From the NCBI RefSeq assembly GCF_033473495.1, contig NC_088939.1, forward strand, positions 4,526,001 to 4,590,000: a stretch of 64,000 bases of DNA, written 5' to 3'. Numbering within the stretch: the first letter of the stretch is position 1; each line of letters starts with the position of its first letter. A program made the translations under genes and the position numbers. The notes under the pieces were generated by a model. That model saw only the letters and a list, made by a program, of their open reading frames with translations, was not told the origin of the DNA and searched no databases. The stretch comes from Cercospora beticola (Eukaryota; Ascomycota; Dothideomycetes; Mycosphaerellales; Mycosphaerellaceae). Below, piece by piece: positions 37,929 to 48,116 of the stretch.

Positions 37929-39691
37929 ATTTCCACTTTTCAGCACAGAACGAAGTGACACTGTGAAGTACTCTCAAGCAGGAGAGACGGATGATATGTA
38001 GTAGACATCCCCGGCCACTGACAGCGCGAGCACAAGCACCTCAAATGCGTAAGCGAAGTTCTTGTCTTCCGCGAGGGCCCATCTTGGCGATGGCTATGTG
38101 GGCCACTAATATGTGATCCTAGTCATTCACGCGTTCGAGATGCCCAAATGGTGGCCGAAATTGGGTTCGTCCCTCGCCTGTTGCTGTTGTCTAAAGTACC
38201 TTCTACGGCCGTGACTCGTTCAAGGTGAAACTCCCGACCGCTGGCCATCACTCAATCTTGCTCGACTGCGACTAGGCCTGGAGAAGGAGCTCATCCGGTG
38301 AAAATAGACAGCTCGTGTTATTTATCATACGAGAAGCTCCGCCTTTCGTGTGTGGAGTAGGCCGGGCATATTGTTGATGCAAAGGCGGCGACGAAGGCAC
38401 AGGACTTGAAGTCGCCCATCACTGGCCAACCGCCTTTCCTGGCTGTGAGCCGATGTGATGATCCTCAGCTGTATGCATGATCCGGCAGGCATATCTTCCG
38501 CAATCCCATTTGGCTGATGCGAAGGTGCGCTGAGGTTGAGTGGCGGTGGCAGGAGGAGTCGATGGAATCCGGACGGGAGAGCCAAGCAAGACTTTGTGCC
38601 TCAGGCTTCCACATCAACTAGAATATTCAAGCTAGGCTGCGAAAACACTGTCTTGACACTTTCCTTTCAGTTGGCATGGGGCTTCTCGTTGTTCGTACGA
38701 GACAAATCGTCCAGTCGGATATCCGCCTGCCCAAATCATGAGCTTCGACGTCAAGACCGAGAACTGATATCGGCCGCGACTCCGATTCAAGAAAGTGTCC
38801 GTTGGCTCGCTTTTGTGGCGCTTTTTGCAACGCGTCTCGTGAAAGCCGTTTCTCTTCCTCCAGGGATTTGGGCCAAACTCTTCATGTTAGAAGAACTGCT
38901 CGGAATCGGAGTGATTAAGAGTAAGTATCGGGTATGGTTTTGGGGAGCTTCGCGGCCAACGGCTAGCGCCGCCGAAGAGGACGTGACTTGTACACACTGG
39001 ACTGGTTAGGACGTTGCTGTCTGCCCTTTCCAAACTCATGAAGCTGTACGAAAAGATCAATGATGTCGTCGAAGGTCTGTCTCGCATCCAAACCACTGGG
39101 AGGAATGAGGTGAGGTCGGCAAGTCTCGGGTAAGTCGGAAGTGTATATGTGGTTGCCCTAGTTAATGCCAGCTTGCTCACCACACTTTCATGTTCCCAAG
39201 GAACATCCGAGAGTCAGCATGAAGATGACGTCCTTTGAGCCTTCATGCTTCATGCTGGACTACCAGAGCGATACACGATCAAGTCACACACTGTTTACTG
39301 CACTGGATCGCCAGACTTGTTTCTGCGAACCACCATGCCAGACACCTGAGTTGCAGTGATATAATCGAAATCTAACGTCCTGCTTCCTTCGACGAGATCG
39401 ACATGTCGTTGGCTCAAAGACATAGCAAAAGTCTGCATCTGTACCTCAGCGCCCATCATCACAAATTTATACCGGTTCCCAAAGGTGGCTCGAGAACTGA
39501 GCATCTCCATCGAGCCCGCCGCGACACTCTCTGGACCAAGACCTAGACCTGATGCATTCGCTGAATGGTATCAAAAAGAAAGTGGACATCATTACTATAT
39601 TCAGCTCAAGGAGAGTGTTCAATCGAGCACAAGCAAATGCTGATCGGGTCTTGCAGGTAATATTCCAGATTCCTATCACCCAATGAGTCTT
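37929..39691. other. intergenic
   Basis: Promoter of the GMC gene followed by about 1.5 kb without a recognised gene. A 157-codon ORF at 38536-39009 shows no known motif. A poor resemblance to the array unit near 39393-39440 was not accepted. Confidence 0.35.
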
Positions 39692-39719
39692 GATATACCA
39701 GCCGCATGCGGAATCCACG

Positions 39720-39871
39720 ACAATCGGTCTTGGCTAAATGGTCGAGTCGTAAGTCGCTCACGAGAAGTGCAGGCTTGGTGCAGCATCACAGCACCCGCTC
39801 AAGTCGCCCTCTGCGATGTTGCGTTGGGAGCCTGGGGCAAAGCACGGTCCATGAGACAAGGACGATTTTTT
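39720..39871 (+). ncRNA. array unit 1
   Basis: 5' arm ACAATCGGTCTTGG, A box TGGCTAAATGG, GTCGTAAGTCGC, 3' arm CAAGGACGATT and a T6 terminator. TATA-like TATACC lies 26 bp upstream. It has no clear -60 element. Confidence 0.7.
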
Positions 39872-40004
39872 GCTTTTGCGTCAGATTCTTTTCCTTTTGC
39901 CTTGGTATACAGACTCTGTTGCCTCTCTAACCCGCCCAAGTCTTCAATATCATTCAAGGCAGCCTCGAACAGGCATCATATTCAAACTGGCGGCCACCTC
40001 ACAT

Positions 40005-40171
40005 AACGATCGTTCTTGCCTTCATGGTTGAGCCGTAAGTCGCCATCGCCACTAAATCTGGACTGCGCTGCTCGCTTGTGGAACGACATGCTATCACAGA
40101 GATATTGACAACTTCTCTATACCAGTGCTTGTTCTTTGCTGCAGGTAGCTATGAGCCAAGAATGATTGTTC
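40005..40171 (+). ncRNA. array unit 2
   Basis: 5' arm AACGATCGTTCTTGC pairs with 3' arm CAAGAATGATTGTT. The TTCTT/AAGAA pair replaces CCTT/AAGG of other units, a compensatory change. The core is CCGTAAGTCGC. The T run at the end is interrupted; the first clean T4 is at about 40191. Confidence 0.6.
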
Positions 40172-40237
40172 TTGCTTCTTCTAGTCACCCTTTTCTTCTT
40201 TTCTTAGCGAACGCTCTTGCGGTTCAAGAGGGGCACA

Positions 40238-40393
40238 AACATGGACTCTCGCGTGGCTGTGCAACAGTCACCGGCAATTCGCCCAGCGAGCTTCGAGAAC
40301 CACATTTTGGGGGTCTTCTGCGTCGGGCGATCGATGAATGAAGCACAAATGCACCGTTGACTGTGGTTAGACTTTTGATCGGCGGACTGTTTG
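40238..40393 (+). ncRNA. array unit 3, degenerate
   Basis: Recognised mainly by position and by a 3' GGCGGACTGTTTGC resembling the usual GGGCGATTGTTTTGC. The 5' part is poorly conserved and lacks TAAGTCGC. Probably dead. Confidence 0.35.
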
Positions 40394-40551
40394 CACTTTT
40401 GCCCTTCGCTTGGCCCCTTTCCTCTGCCATTTTTTCGTCCCTAACGTAGCCACCGTGTATGCTTTCGCTCCAACCTGGTCCCCTAAGACCTTCTTTTGCA
40501 ATGCTTGCAACAACGGGCAGCATTATATGTCCTTCGAGATTCTAGCCATTC

Positions 40552-40703
40552 AACGATCGTCCTTGCAAGCGTGGTCCAGTCGTAAGTCGCTTAGGATTCG
40601 TGCTGTCTACAGGAAGTCTCGGGAAGCACAATACAGACCATCTGGTCTATGTGGCTTCGCGCTTGCGCTTTCCGCGTGCTGCGTAGCAAGGGCGATTGTT
40701 TTT
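40552..40703 (+). ncRNA. array unit 4
   Basis: -59 CTTTTGCA, -28 TATATG, 15 bp closing stem AACGATCGTCCTTGC with GCAAGGGCGATTGTT, GTCGTAAGTCGC core and a T5 terminator. The A box TGCAAGCGTGG is weak. Confidence 0.78.
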
Positions 40704-40833
40704 ATGTTTTGCCCGTCTTTTGTTCTTTTCTTGCAACGTCTGCCTCTGGAATTTTTGTCTCGCGCTACTCGACTCTTCTACTATGTATGACTTGGAAAGA
40801 TGGTTTACAAAGGACTCAAAAGTCACTCCGTTC

Positions 40834-40983
40834 AACGATCGTCCTTTGGCGAGATGGCTTAGTCGTAAGTCGCAGCATGCTGTGCTGTCTAAGATACTAG
40901 CATCGAGGGGTTAAGTTGCAGGCCATATAGACCTGTGCTCTTACCATATCCGGCCTGTGCTATGCGCTACGGGCGATTGTTTT
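40834..40983 (+). ncRNA. array unit 5
   Basis: 5' arm AACGATCGTCC, A box TGGCGAGATGG, GTCGTAAGTCGC, hairpin CGCAGCATGCTGTG, AGGCCATATAGACC element, 3' arm GGGCGATTGTT with T4. The TATA is weak (TTTACAAA near -30). Confidence 0.72.
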
Positions 40984-41101
40984 GTCCATCCCTTACCTCT
41001 TTCTTTTTCTTTTTGCTCCTTCTGCCCCAATGAGCATAAATCTCTTTTGGTAGAAAGATACGGAAGTCACCCCTAGAATACAAGCCTTCCTCCACCACCT
41101 T

Positions 41102-41262
41102 AGCATTCGTCCTCTGCATCGTGGCAACGTCTTAAATCGGATCAACAAGACTTTGTCTGCAAGAAAATTCCATAGTAGCGTGCTGCGAGGCATACTGCAA
41201 CTTGTAGCATCTCCGTCCTTCCTGCATGCTGTGTGCTAATGGCCAAATTTCGGGATTTTTTT
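41102..41262 (+). ncRNA. array unit 6, degenerate
   Basis: The 5' part ATTCGTCCTCTGCATCGTGG and CTTAAATCGG correspond to the usual arm, A box and core with changes. The 3' arm is eroded but ends in T7. A CTTTTGGT lies near -58. Function doubtful. Confidence 0.5.
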
Positions 41263-41363
41263 GTCTTTTGTCTCGCCCGTTCGCTCCGTACTTCGTGCCT
41301 GCTCTCCTGCCAGCCCTCGATTCCGAATCTACGCATTATATGTAGTTTGAAAACTTCCACAGC

Positions 41364-41511
41364 AACGATCGTCCTTGGTGTCGTGGCAAAGTCGTAAGTC
41401 GCTTTTTTCAGAAAGCGCTGTCTGTAATGCATGCGTGAGGCATATTAGATAAATCTGTTTTCTATCAAAGATGTCGCGGACGTGGTGCTACGGCTTAAGG
41501 GCGATTGTTTT
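41364..41511 (+). ncRNA. array unit 7
   Basis: -27 TATATG, AACGATCGTCCTTGG arm, GTCGTAAGTCGC core, hairpin CGCTTT...AAAGCG, 3' arm TTAAGGGCGATTGTTTT. The hairpin carries an internal T6 (about 41403-41408) that should stop Pol III early, so a full-length transcript may not be made. Confidence 0.65.
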
Positions 41512-41634
41512 GCCCTTTCCATCCACTTTTCTGCTCTGCAGATTGCCTTCTCTGCTCTTCTTGGACATGTATTCTTTTGCTGCCTTCTTACCCGTTAGAC
41601 AACCGTTATATAGCATTTCTACTATCGCTGCTTC

Positions 41635-41784
41635 AACAATCCGCCCTTGGCTAAGTGGTATAAGACATAAGTCGCATCCTTGGAATGCGCTGTCTGTTAC
41701 GACCCTTCGCTCCTGTAATGGTATGAGGCCGACAGACCCCCACCATTTCGGGTGAGTGGAACCCACACCAAGCGCGATTGTTTT
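41635..41784 (+). ncRNA. array unit 8
   Basis: -61 CTTTTGCT, -28 TATATA, 5' arm AACAATC with 3' arm GATTGTT (A-U replacing G-U), A box TGGCTAAGTGG, GACATAAGTCGC core, hairpin CGCATCC/GGAATGCG, AGGCCGACAGACC element and T4. Confidence 0.8.
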
Positions 41785-41908
41785 GCCTTTTGCACGTTCT
41801 TTTGCTTTCAGTCCATCATGGTTCATATCTTGCCAGCCTGTCTCTCCCTTTTGCTAGCCCTCATCTGCGAATCCAAGCTATATGTGCTCTGCTTTCCACG
41901 GTTTATAC

Positions 41909-42069
41909 AACGATCGTCCTTAGTCTAGTGGTACCAGACATAAGTCGCAACCAACAGAATGCGCTGTCAAAGAACGCAACAGCAAGGGAGTAGATCCAGG
42001 AATCAACTCGTTTCCCGGATCGCCTCGGCCCATGGGTTGCAAGCCACGCGCTCTGGACGATTGTTTTTT
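41909..42069 (+). ncRNA. array unit 9
   Basis: -61 CTTTTGCT, -30 TATATG, 11 bp stem AACGATCGTCC with GGACGATTGTT, A box TAGTCTAGTGG, GACATAAGTCGC core, hairpin CGCA...TGCG and T6. A B-box-like GGGTTGCAAGCC lies before the 3' arm. Confidence 0.82.
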
Positions 42070-42191
42070 GCCTCTCACACGCCTACTTTTCCCTTATTTT
42101 CTCACGAACTTATCGTTCGACCATCTGCTCGTTTTGCTAGCCTTTGGTTCCTAGCCCAAGCATTATATGCCATTCCTGTCGCACCTCTTCT

Positions 42192-42350
42192 AACGATCAT
42201 CCTTGGTCTAGTGGTAACAGATATAAGTCGCGAACATCACGATCGCGCTGTCTTCAGACCAGCAACGAGTTCTCTTCCAAGGCTAGCTAGTAGACCTTCG
42301 TCGATAGAAAAACTGCCTGCATCGTGCTACGGCCCAAGGTTGATTGTTTT
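42192..42350 (+). ncRNA. array unit 10
   Basis: -61 GTTTTGCT, -28 TATATG, 5' arm AACGATCATCCTTGG with CCAAGGTTGATTGTT (A-U replaces the usual G-C), A box TGGTCTAGTGG, GATATAAGTCGC core, hairpin CGCGA/TCGCG and T4. Confidence 0.82.
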
Positions 42351-42471
42351 GCCTTATCCGAGAACTTTTGCTTTTCAGGTCTGCATCATAAGTCCTCATG
42401 GCATCTCCTTTCGCTTTTGCTAATCTCACCCTGATGTTCACGTATATCGATGCCTTGAAAGCATCGATGTT

Positions 42472-42625
42472 AACGATCGTCCTTGGTCTAGTGGTAAAGA
42501 CATAAGTCGCACCTTCGTGCTGCGTTGTCCGAAAGCAGTACTTAATGCCGGCGCTATCAGGCCGGTTAGACCTGTGACCTGGCATTAGAGTAGCTGCTCT
42601 GCCCCTTCCTAAGGGCGATTGTTTT
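42472..42625 (+). ncRNA. array unit 11
   Basis: -58 CTTTTGCT, -29 TATATC, consensus 5' arm and A box, GACATAAGTCGC core, hairpin CGCA/TGCG. A long second stem pairs TAATGCC with GGCATTA and AGCAG with CTGCT around AGGCCGGTTAGACC. T4 terminator. Confidence 0.85.
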
Positions 42626-42749
42626 GCCTCGTCTTTGCACTTTTTGTCCGAATCCTTCATCGCCAAATTTTGAACCATATCTCTTCCTTTTGCTGATTAT
42701 CCGGCCGTTGGTTTGAAGCCGTATACACCAGTTGAAAAGCATGCGTTGT

Positions 42750-42905
42750 AACAATCGTCCTTGGTCTAGTGGGTGAAGACATAAGTCGCTTTCCACAATG
42801 CGTTGTCTAAAAGCGGTACTCACTGGCAGCCGTACTAGGCCGATCAGACACATCTGACCGGTCGCGGTGCGGGAATGATAGACCACTTCTAAGGGCGATT
42901 GTTTT
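42750..42905 (+). ncRNA. array unit 12
   Basis: -63 CTTTTGCT, -28 TATACA, AACAATCGTCCTTGG arm with CTAAGGGCGATTGTT, A box TGGTCTAGTGG, GACATAAGTCGC core, AGGCCGATCAGAC element and T4. Confidence 0.83.
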
Positions 42906-43027
42906 GCCCCCTTTCATCCTCTTTCCCTTCACATCCACAATCGCCATCCTTACAGCATACCCTCCCCTTTTGCTCCCCCCACCCCTTAGAATGAGGCCAT
43001 ATGTACCAGTTACCGAGCGTGGTTGTC

Positions 43028-43180
43028 AACAATCGTCCTTGGTCTAGTGGTAAAAGACATAAGTCGCAGTTTCGAGATTGCGCTGTTCGTAAATACATAC
43101 ATGGAGCGGACCGACGCGAGGCCGAAGACCTCCGGGACCTGTTGCGTAGGTCGTAACCACACACCAAGGGCGGTCGTTTT
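43028..43180 (+). ncRNA. array unit 13
   Basis: -61 CTTTTGCT, -29 ATATGT, AACAATCGTCCTTGG arm with CCAAGGGCGGTCGTT, A box TGGTCTAGTGG, GACATAAGTCGC core, hairpin CGCAG/TTGCG, AGGCCGAAGACC element, B-box-like GGTCGTAACC and T4. Last unit of the array. Confidence 0.83.
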
Positions 43181-43565
43181 GCTACTTTTCCTCGTTGGCT
43201 TTTCAAATACCGTTTCGTAGTCTTTTGCATTTTGATACCACCTTTTGCCAGACTGTGCAATTTTGAGTGGTGGGCTGAGAGGTACGATATCGCCCATGTC
43301 AGTGATCAGACGGAGGGTATGGGGCTACAAGACAGGTAATCATCCATTGTACAGTTATCAGCATGTAGCAGTTCGCAAGCGCTCAGCAGGTATCTCTCAT
43401 TCGTTCGATCAAGCAACTCAGTTCGCCTCCAGCAAGACGCCATCATACACTACCGCGGGTCGCATAGCTCCTCGTCCCTACCTTCATTGCAGAGTTCCTT
43501 CAAAATGTCCCCACATTTGAAGTCGATGGATACGGAAGAAAGAGATGTTCCGAAGGCTGGACTTC
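43181..43565. other. intergenic after the array
   Basis: No further unit is recognisable after 43180. The segment also contains the 3' region of the convergent HMG-box gene. Confidence 0.4.
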
Positions 43566-44969
43566 CTAAGCCGCAGCTGCTTCGCTCTTCCTCTTCTTGC
43601 GCTTCTTCTTCTCGGTTCCACTGCCAGCTTCCGCTTGACTCGACTCAGGCACTTGTAGCTGTGCAGCAGAAGCAGCTTGCTCAGCCAGCACATCATCCTT
43701 CTTACTCGACTTGCCACGCTTCTTCTTCTCGCCACCCTCAGCAGTGCCCGGCGTCTCGACCGCAGCTGCAGCCTTGCGCTTCTTCGAGCTCGCTTGAGGT
43801 TGCGATGGAGGTAATGCGAGGGAGCTGGAGGGTGTCATTTGAGCGATGGGAGCACTCGAGGTCAGTTGCGGGTCGATAGCCATGTTGGCGGCAGGAGTGG
43901 CATCGGCAGCGGCCTTGACTTTCTTTGGTCCAGCTTTGGGTGTCTTAGCCTTCGGTGGCGGAGGAGTCGGCAGCTTGGCTGGGACATCCTCATGCTCGTC
44001 GGACTCCTCACTGCTAGAGCTGTCGTCGGATGAGGAATCGTCGTCGCTCTCATCTTCTGCAGCGGCGACCACATCCGCAGGCAGAGCAGAGGGAGATTCC
44101 ACCTCTGCATCTCCATCTTCAACATCCTCAGCCTTGCCACCTGCAGCTTTGTATGCCTTGGTAGCCTCCTCGTACGCGCTCAGCTCGCTCTGATACGCAG
44201 CGTGATATGGCTTGCGCTGAGCTTCAGTCATGGTCCTCCATCTTTCAGTGGCGATCTTGCTGATGTCGCCAGCCTTGGTGCCATCGCTGGGCGGGTTTGT
44301 AGCAACCTCTTTCGCGATGAATGGGCGCACCTCCTTCAAGTAGCGGAAGTAGGCGGTGAGTGGTCGCTTGGGCGCATTGGGGTCGCGTTGCTTGTATGGG
44401 CGCTTCTCTCGCTTCTTGGGATCGACCAGATTGCCGTTCGCATCGATGGGCGCGGCGGCGAGCTGGATCAAGCCATTCTGAATAGCTTGCTCTGCGACTT
44501 GAGCAGCGCCTGCGACGCCTTGAAAGGGCAGAAGCAGTTGGCTGATGTCGAAGTTGCCGGCGCCTTGCAGCACGACGTCGGTGTGGGCGATGTAGGCCTT
44601 GATGGCGGTGTCGATGGAGCTGCTCAGGCCGATGTACGCGCTGGTGAGCTGCGACGCGTTAGTTCATCGTTGGAGGTGAAGTTGCATCGGCTGTTGCTAT
44701 GCGCCAGTCGCGTCGAGGCTGCCTTTGTTGTCGCGTCGCAAAGTTCGGCGTAGGTGAAGTTGGCCGTGATGCGACGAGGGAGTGTGAAGACATACAGCAT
44801 TGCGCGTCTGGATGAAGCGCTCCGTGTCGACCGACACCTGCAGCGTTGGAGGATAGGCCATCGCGTTGCCGTTGCTGTTTTGATTTGTGTGGTTTGGGCT
44901 GTTATTCGCGGCCCACGAGACGAGCTGGTGAAAGTGGTCGGGATATTGGTGGCCGTTGGTGGAAGCCAT
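43566..44969 (-). CDS. HMG-box protein
   Basis: 418 aa in two exons on the minus strand (44969-44796 and 44648-43566). The 147 bp intron has a GTATGT donor and a CTAAC branch before CGCAG. A single HMG box at about residues 149-225 (PNAPKRPLTAYFRYLKEVRP, then ERWRTMTEAQRKPYHAAYQ) indicates a DNA-bending chromatin or nucleolar protein. It is preceded by a basic KKREKRPYKQRD patch. The rest is acidic and Ser-rich (DESDDDSSSDDSSSSEES), followed by Lys/Pro/Ala-rich low complexity ending in a KKKRKKRKSE nuclear localisation signal. It belongs to a conserved fungal group with no firm functional assignment. Divergent from urease. Confidence 0.9.
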
Positions 44970-46228
44970 GCCGCGTGGTTGATGGAGGATTTGATGGGGA
45001 AATGAGTGTGACGAGACGAGAATTTCAACGAGCGCGTGCTGGAAAGTCGGTGGCTGCCCATCGGATACTCGGGCTCAATTCGGCTTAGCGGGGAGCAGGC
45101 CAAAAGAAACTTCCCCTCCAATTTCATGAGACAAGCTCCCTCTCTGTCCACCACCACAAATCACTTGCTACTCCGCATCTTCTTCCAATGGCCAGTCGTC
45201 TCCGAATGCTCTGGAAGGGGATGTTGATAACCTGCAGTATCAGTTTCTAGCCCAGCCAGTAGAAACGGCGCAGACAAGATACATCTCCTCTGCTTTTGGT
45301 CAGGTCATGGGCTGGCAGATGAGTTAATCAAATCTGGCCTAGGAATAAGCTGCAAGGGTCGCCCGCTGCATCAAAAATCACGACTGCTTGTTCCACCCTT
45401 CAACCTGCCCTCAATTGCTTCGGCTTCCACTTCACTAACGAAGATTTGCTTGGGAAACCATTCAACCAGCCGAGCCATTGACATGAGCAGTCTTCATGGC
45501 CGAATCGTCCGGCTCACGCTCGCGACTATGGGCACATTGGATTGACATGTTTGACGCACTCACAGATCAGGAGTCTATACATATGTCCAGCTTTTGCAGC
45601 GCTACTGCCAGGCCTTTGCATCCCTTCGTACGCCGGGCGCAGTCGGGGCGTGTAGTCCTCTCTCGGATCGACATTGCGAATGCCATCAGGCAGGTTGTGC
45701 TGGGCTGCACGGCGATATGCAACATCCCATGACAAGTGAACTTGCATGGCCAATCTAGTTAGCTATTGAGCACACTTGCATCCTGACCGACTACTATTCC
45801 TCATCTCCTAGCTTTGGCAAGAGCGTCGACATCTCGGCCGCGCACGTCCACGGCAGCACCCGCTAGTGCCAAGTGCATCTTTCCAAGTGAAGCATTCCAC
45901 CATTTGCTCCCTCTCCTCCTGCATCAAACTCCCACAATCCATCACTTGTATTCATCTCTCCATCCCGCTTCAAGACAAAAGACAGTCTTACTCGATAGGT
46001 TCAAGTATACATTATCCAACAAACTCTCTTATCTCTTATCGCTCGCCTGGAACAGCGGCCGCCCCAATTTAACCTACACCCCCCCCGCTTTTGCGCTCTT
46101 CAAACTACTTTGCTACTCTTTCTGCTGGAGCTGAACCCTGCCATGCATTTCCTATTTACCCAAACGTAACCGTTTCCATGCGACAGCTCCTCTCACCTAA
46201 ACAGATCGTCACTCTTTCCTAACTCACC
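44970..46228. promoter_or_regulatory. divergent intergenic region HMG / urease
   Basis: 1.26 kb between divergent starts. The half next to urease is rich in pyrimidine tracts on the plus strand (about 45790-46228), as is usual in fungal promoters. No GATA cluster or other site is claimed. ORFs are short and unrecognised. Confidence 0.45.
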
Positions 46229-48083
46229 ATGCAATTGGCACCGAAGGAGGTAAGTACTCTCCCCATGCATCCCAATGGCTCTCACAACAAACTTCCAACC
46301 CTCCAAACACCCATTGACACTTTGCGCATAGATCGACAAACTCCTCATAACCCAAACCGGCTTCCTCGCCCAACGCCGTCTCGCCCGGGGCGTCCGTCTA
46401 AACCACACCGAAGCCCTCTCCCTCATCGCCTGCGTCCTCCACGAACTCATCCGCGATGGAACCCACTCTGTCAGCGACCTCATGTCCCTGGGTACAACCC
46501 TCCTCGGCCGCCGCCACGTCCTCCCCTCCGTGCCCCACACCCTCAAAGAATTAATGGTCGAAGGCACATTCCGGAATGGAACCTACCTCGTCACCGTCCA
46601 CGATCCTATCGCGACCGATGAAGGGAATTTAGAAAGGGCGTTGTATGGATCACTATTGCCTGTGATGGATAAGGGGAGGGAAAATGAGGTTTTTTCGTGG
46701 CCGCCTGTGGAAGGGTTGGAGGTTTGGGGGGAGAAGGAAATGCCGGGGGCTGTTGTTGCTGTGAGAGGGAAAGAGGGGAGGATAGCATTGAATGAAGGGA
46801 GGAAGAGGTTGAAGTTGAAGGTCACGAGTAAAGGTGATAGACCAATTCAAGTGGGGAGTCATTATCATTTTGTGGAAACGAATCCGAAATTGGAATTTGA
46901 TCGGTTGAAGGCTAGAGGGATGAGATTGGATATTCCGGCGGGGACGTCGGTGAGGTTTGAGCCCGGGGAGAGTAGGACTGTTACGCTGGTGGAGATTGCG
47001 GGGAATAAGGTGATACGAGGAGGGAATGGGTTGGCGAGTGGTGGGGTGCATGCTGTGAGTGATGAGGGGTTGTTGCAGAGGTTGAAGGAGGGTGGGTTTT
47101 TGCATGTGGAGCAGCCGAGGGCGGATGCGAGGTTGTTGGAGGGGTGTACGATGGATCGGGAGAGTTATATTGCTATGTTTGGACCTACGACGGGAGATCG
47201 AGTGAGGCTTGGAGCGACGGATCTGTGGATCTCAGTGGAGAAGGACTTGACAGTCTACGGAGACGAGTGTTCTTTTGGAGGCGGCAAGACGATTCGTGAC
47301 GGCATGGGACAGGCTTCGGGAAGAGCTGACAAGGACTGCTTGGATACCGTCGTTACCAATGCGCTCATTGTGGACTACACGGGCATCTACAAGGCGGATA
47401 TTGGCATCAAAGATGGCATCATTGTTGGCATTGGCAAAGCTGGAAATCCGGATGTGATGGAAGGCGTCGATCCCAACCTCATTGTTGGCGCTGCGACAGA
47501 TGTCATTGCTGGCGAACACAAGATCGTCACATACGGAGGCTACGATTCGCATATTCACTTCATCTGCCCTCAGCAAGCATACGAAGCAGTGGCGAGCGGC
47601 ATCACGACTTTCCTGGGAGGAGGTACAGGACCAAGCACCAGCACAAATGCTACGACTTGCACGCCAAGTGTCAATATGATGAAGTGGATGCTTCAAGCAT
47701 GCGATGACTTACCGATCAATGTTGGAATCACGGGCAAAGGTAACGACGCAGATCCCGCAGGTCTGATAGATCAAGTTGAAGCTGGTGCATGCGGACTGAA
47801 ACTGCACGAAGACTGGGGCACAACACCTGCCACAATCGACACATGTCTCTCCGTTGCCGATGAACACGATATCCAAGTCCTCATCCACACCGACACCCTG
47901 AACGAATCCGGCTTTGTCGAAACCACAGTCGCAGCTTTCAAAGACCGCACAATTCACACCTACCACACCGAAGGTGCCGGCGGCGGCCACGCCCCAGACA
48001 TCATCTCCGTAGTCGAACACCCTCACGTCCTCCCTTCATCCACAAACCCCACCCGCCCCTACACCGGCAACACCCTCGACGAA

Positions 48084-48116
<33 letters not shown>

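Larger units (their letters stand above)
39692..43180 (+). repeat. tandem array of ~13 diverged ~275 bp units, each a predicted Pol III ncRNA gene
   Basis: Unit starts lie at 39720, 40005, ~40238 (degenerate), 40552, 40834, 41102, 41364, 41635, 41909, 42192, 42472, 42750 and 43028. Spacing between adjacent well-placed units is 262-285 bp. A typical unit has CTTTTGCT near -60, TATATR near -28, a 5' arm AACGATCGTCCTTGG, an A-box-like TGGTCTAGTGG and the nearly invariant TAAGTCGC. A hairpin closing with GCGCTGTC follows, then a variable domain with AGGCC..AGACC, a 3' arm complementary to the 5' arm, and TTTT or longer. Between arms and spacers the copies are strongly diverged, so conservation is confined to promoter and structure. 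No protein-coding potential is shared. Confidence 0.88.

Noticed and set aside
39390..39445. Possible additional array unit upstream of unit 1 (TTGGCTCAAAGACATAGCAAAAGTC).
   Set aside because: No matching closing arm, TATA or terminator at the expected places; spacing to unit 1 is about 325 bp.
41488..41826. Open reading frames of 90-154 codons inside the array on both strands.
   Set aside because: They do not correspond between units, lack family features, and the conserved blocks fall in different codon positions.
41905..43080. Sequences like TGGTCTAGTGGT looked at first like tRNA genes (D-arm and A box).
   Set aside because: No acceptor stem of 7 bp, anticodon arm or T arm can be folded around them, and the complementary partner of the 5' end lies about 140 nt downstream. 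They are part of a longer repeated RNA gene.
39692..43180. Regular repeats suggested a CRISPR array or simple satellite DNA.
   Set aside because: The period is ~275 bp, the host is a fungus, repeats are not short and identical, and conservation is limited to promoter-like blocks and paired arms.
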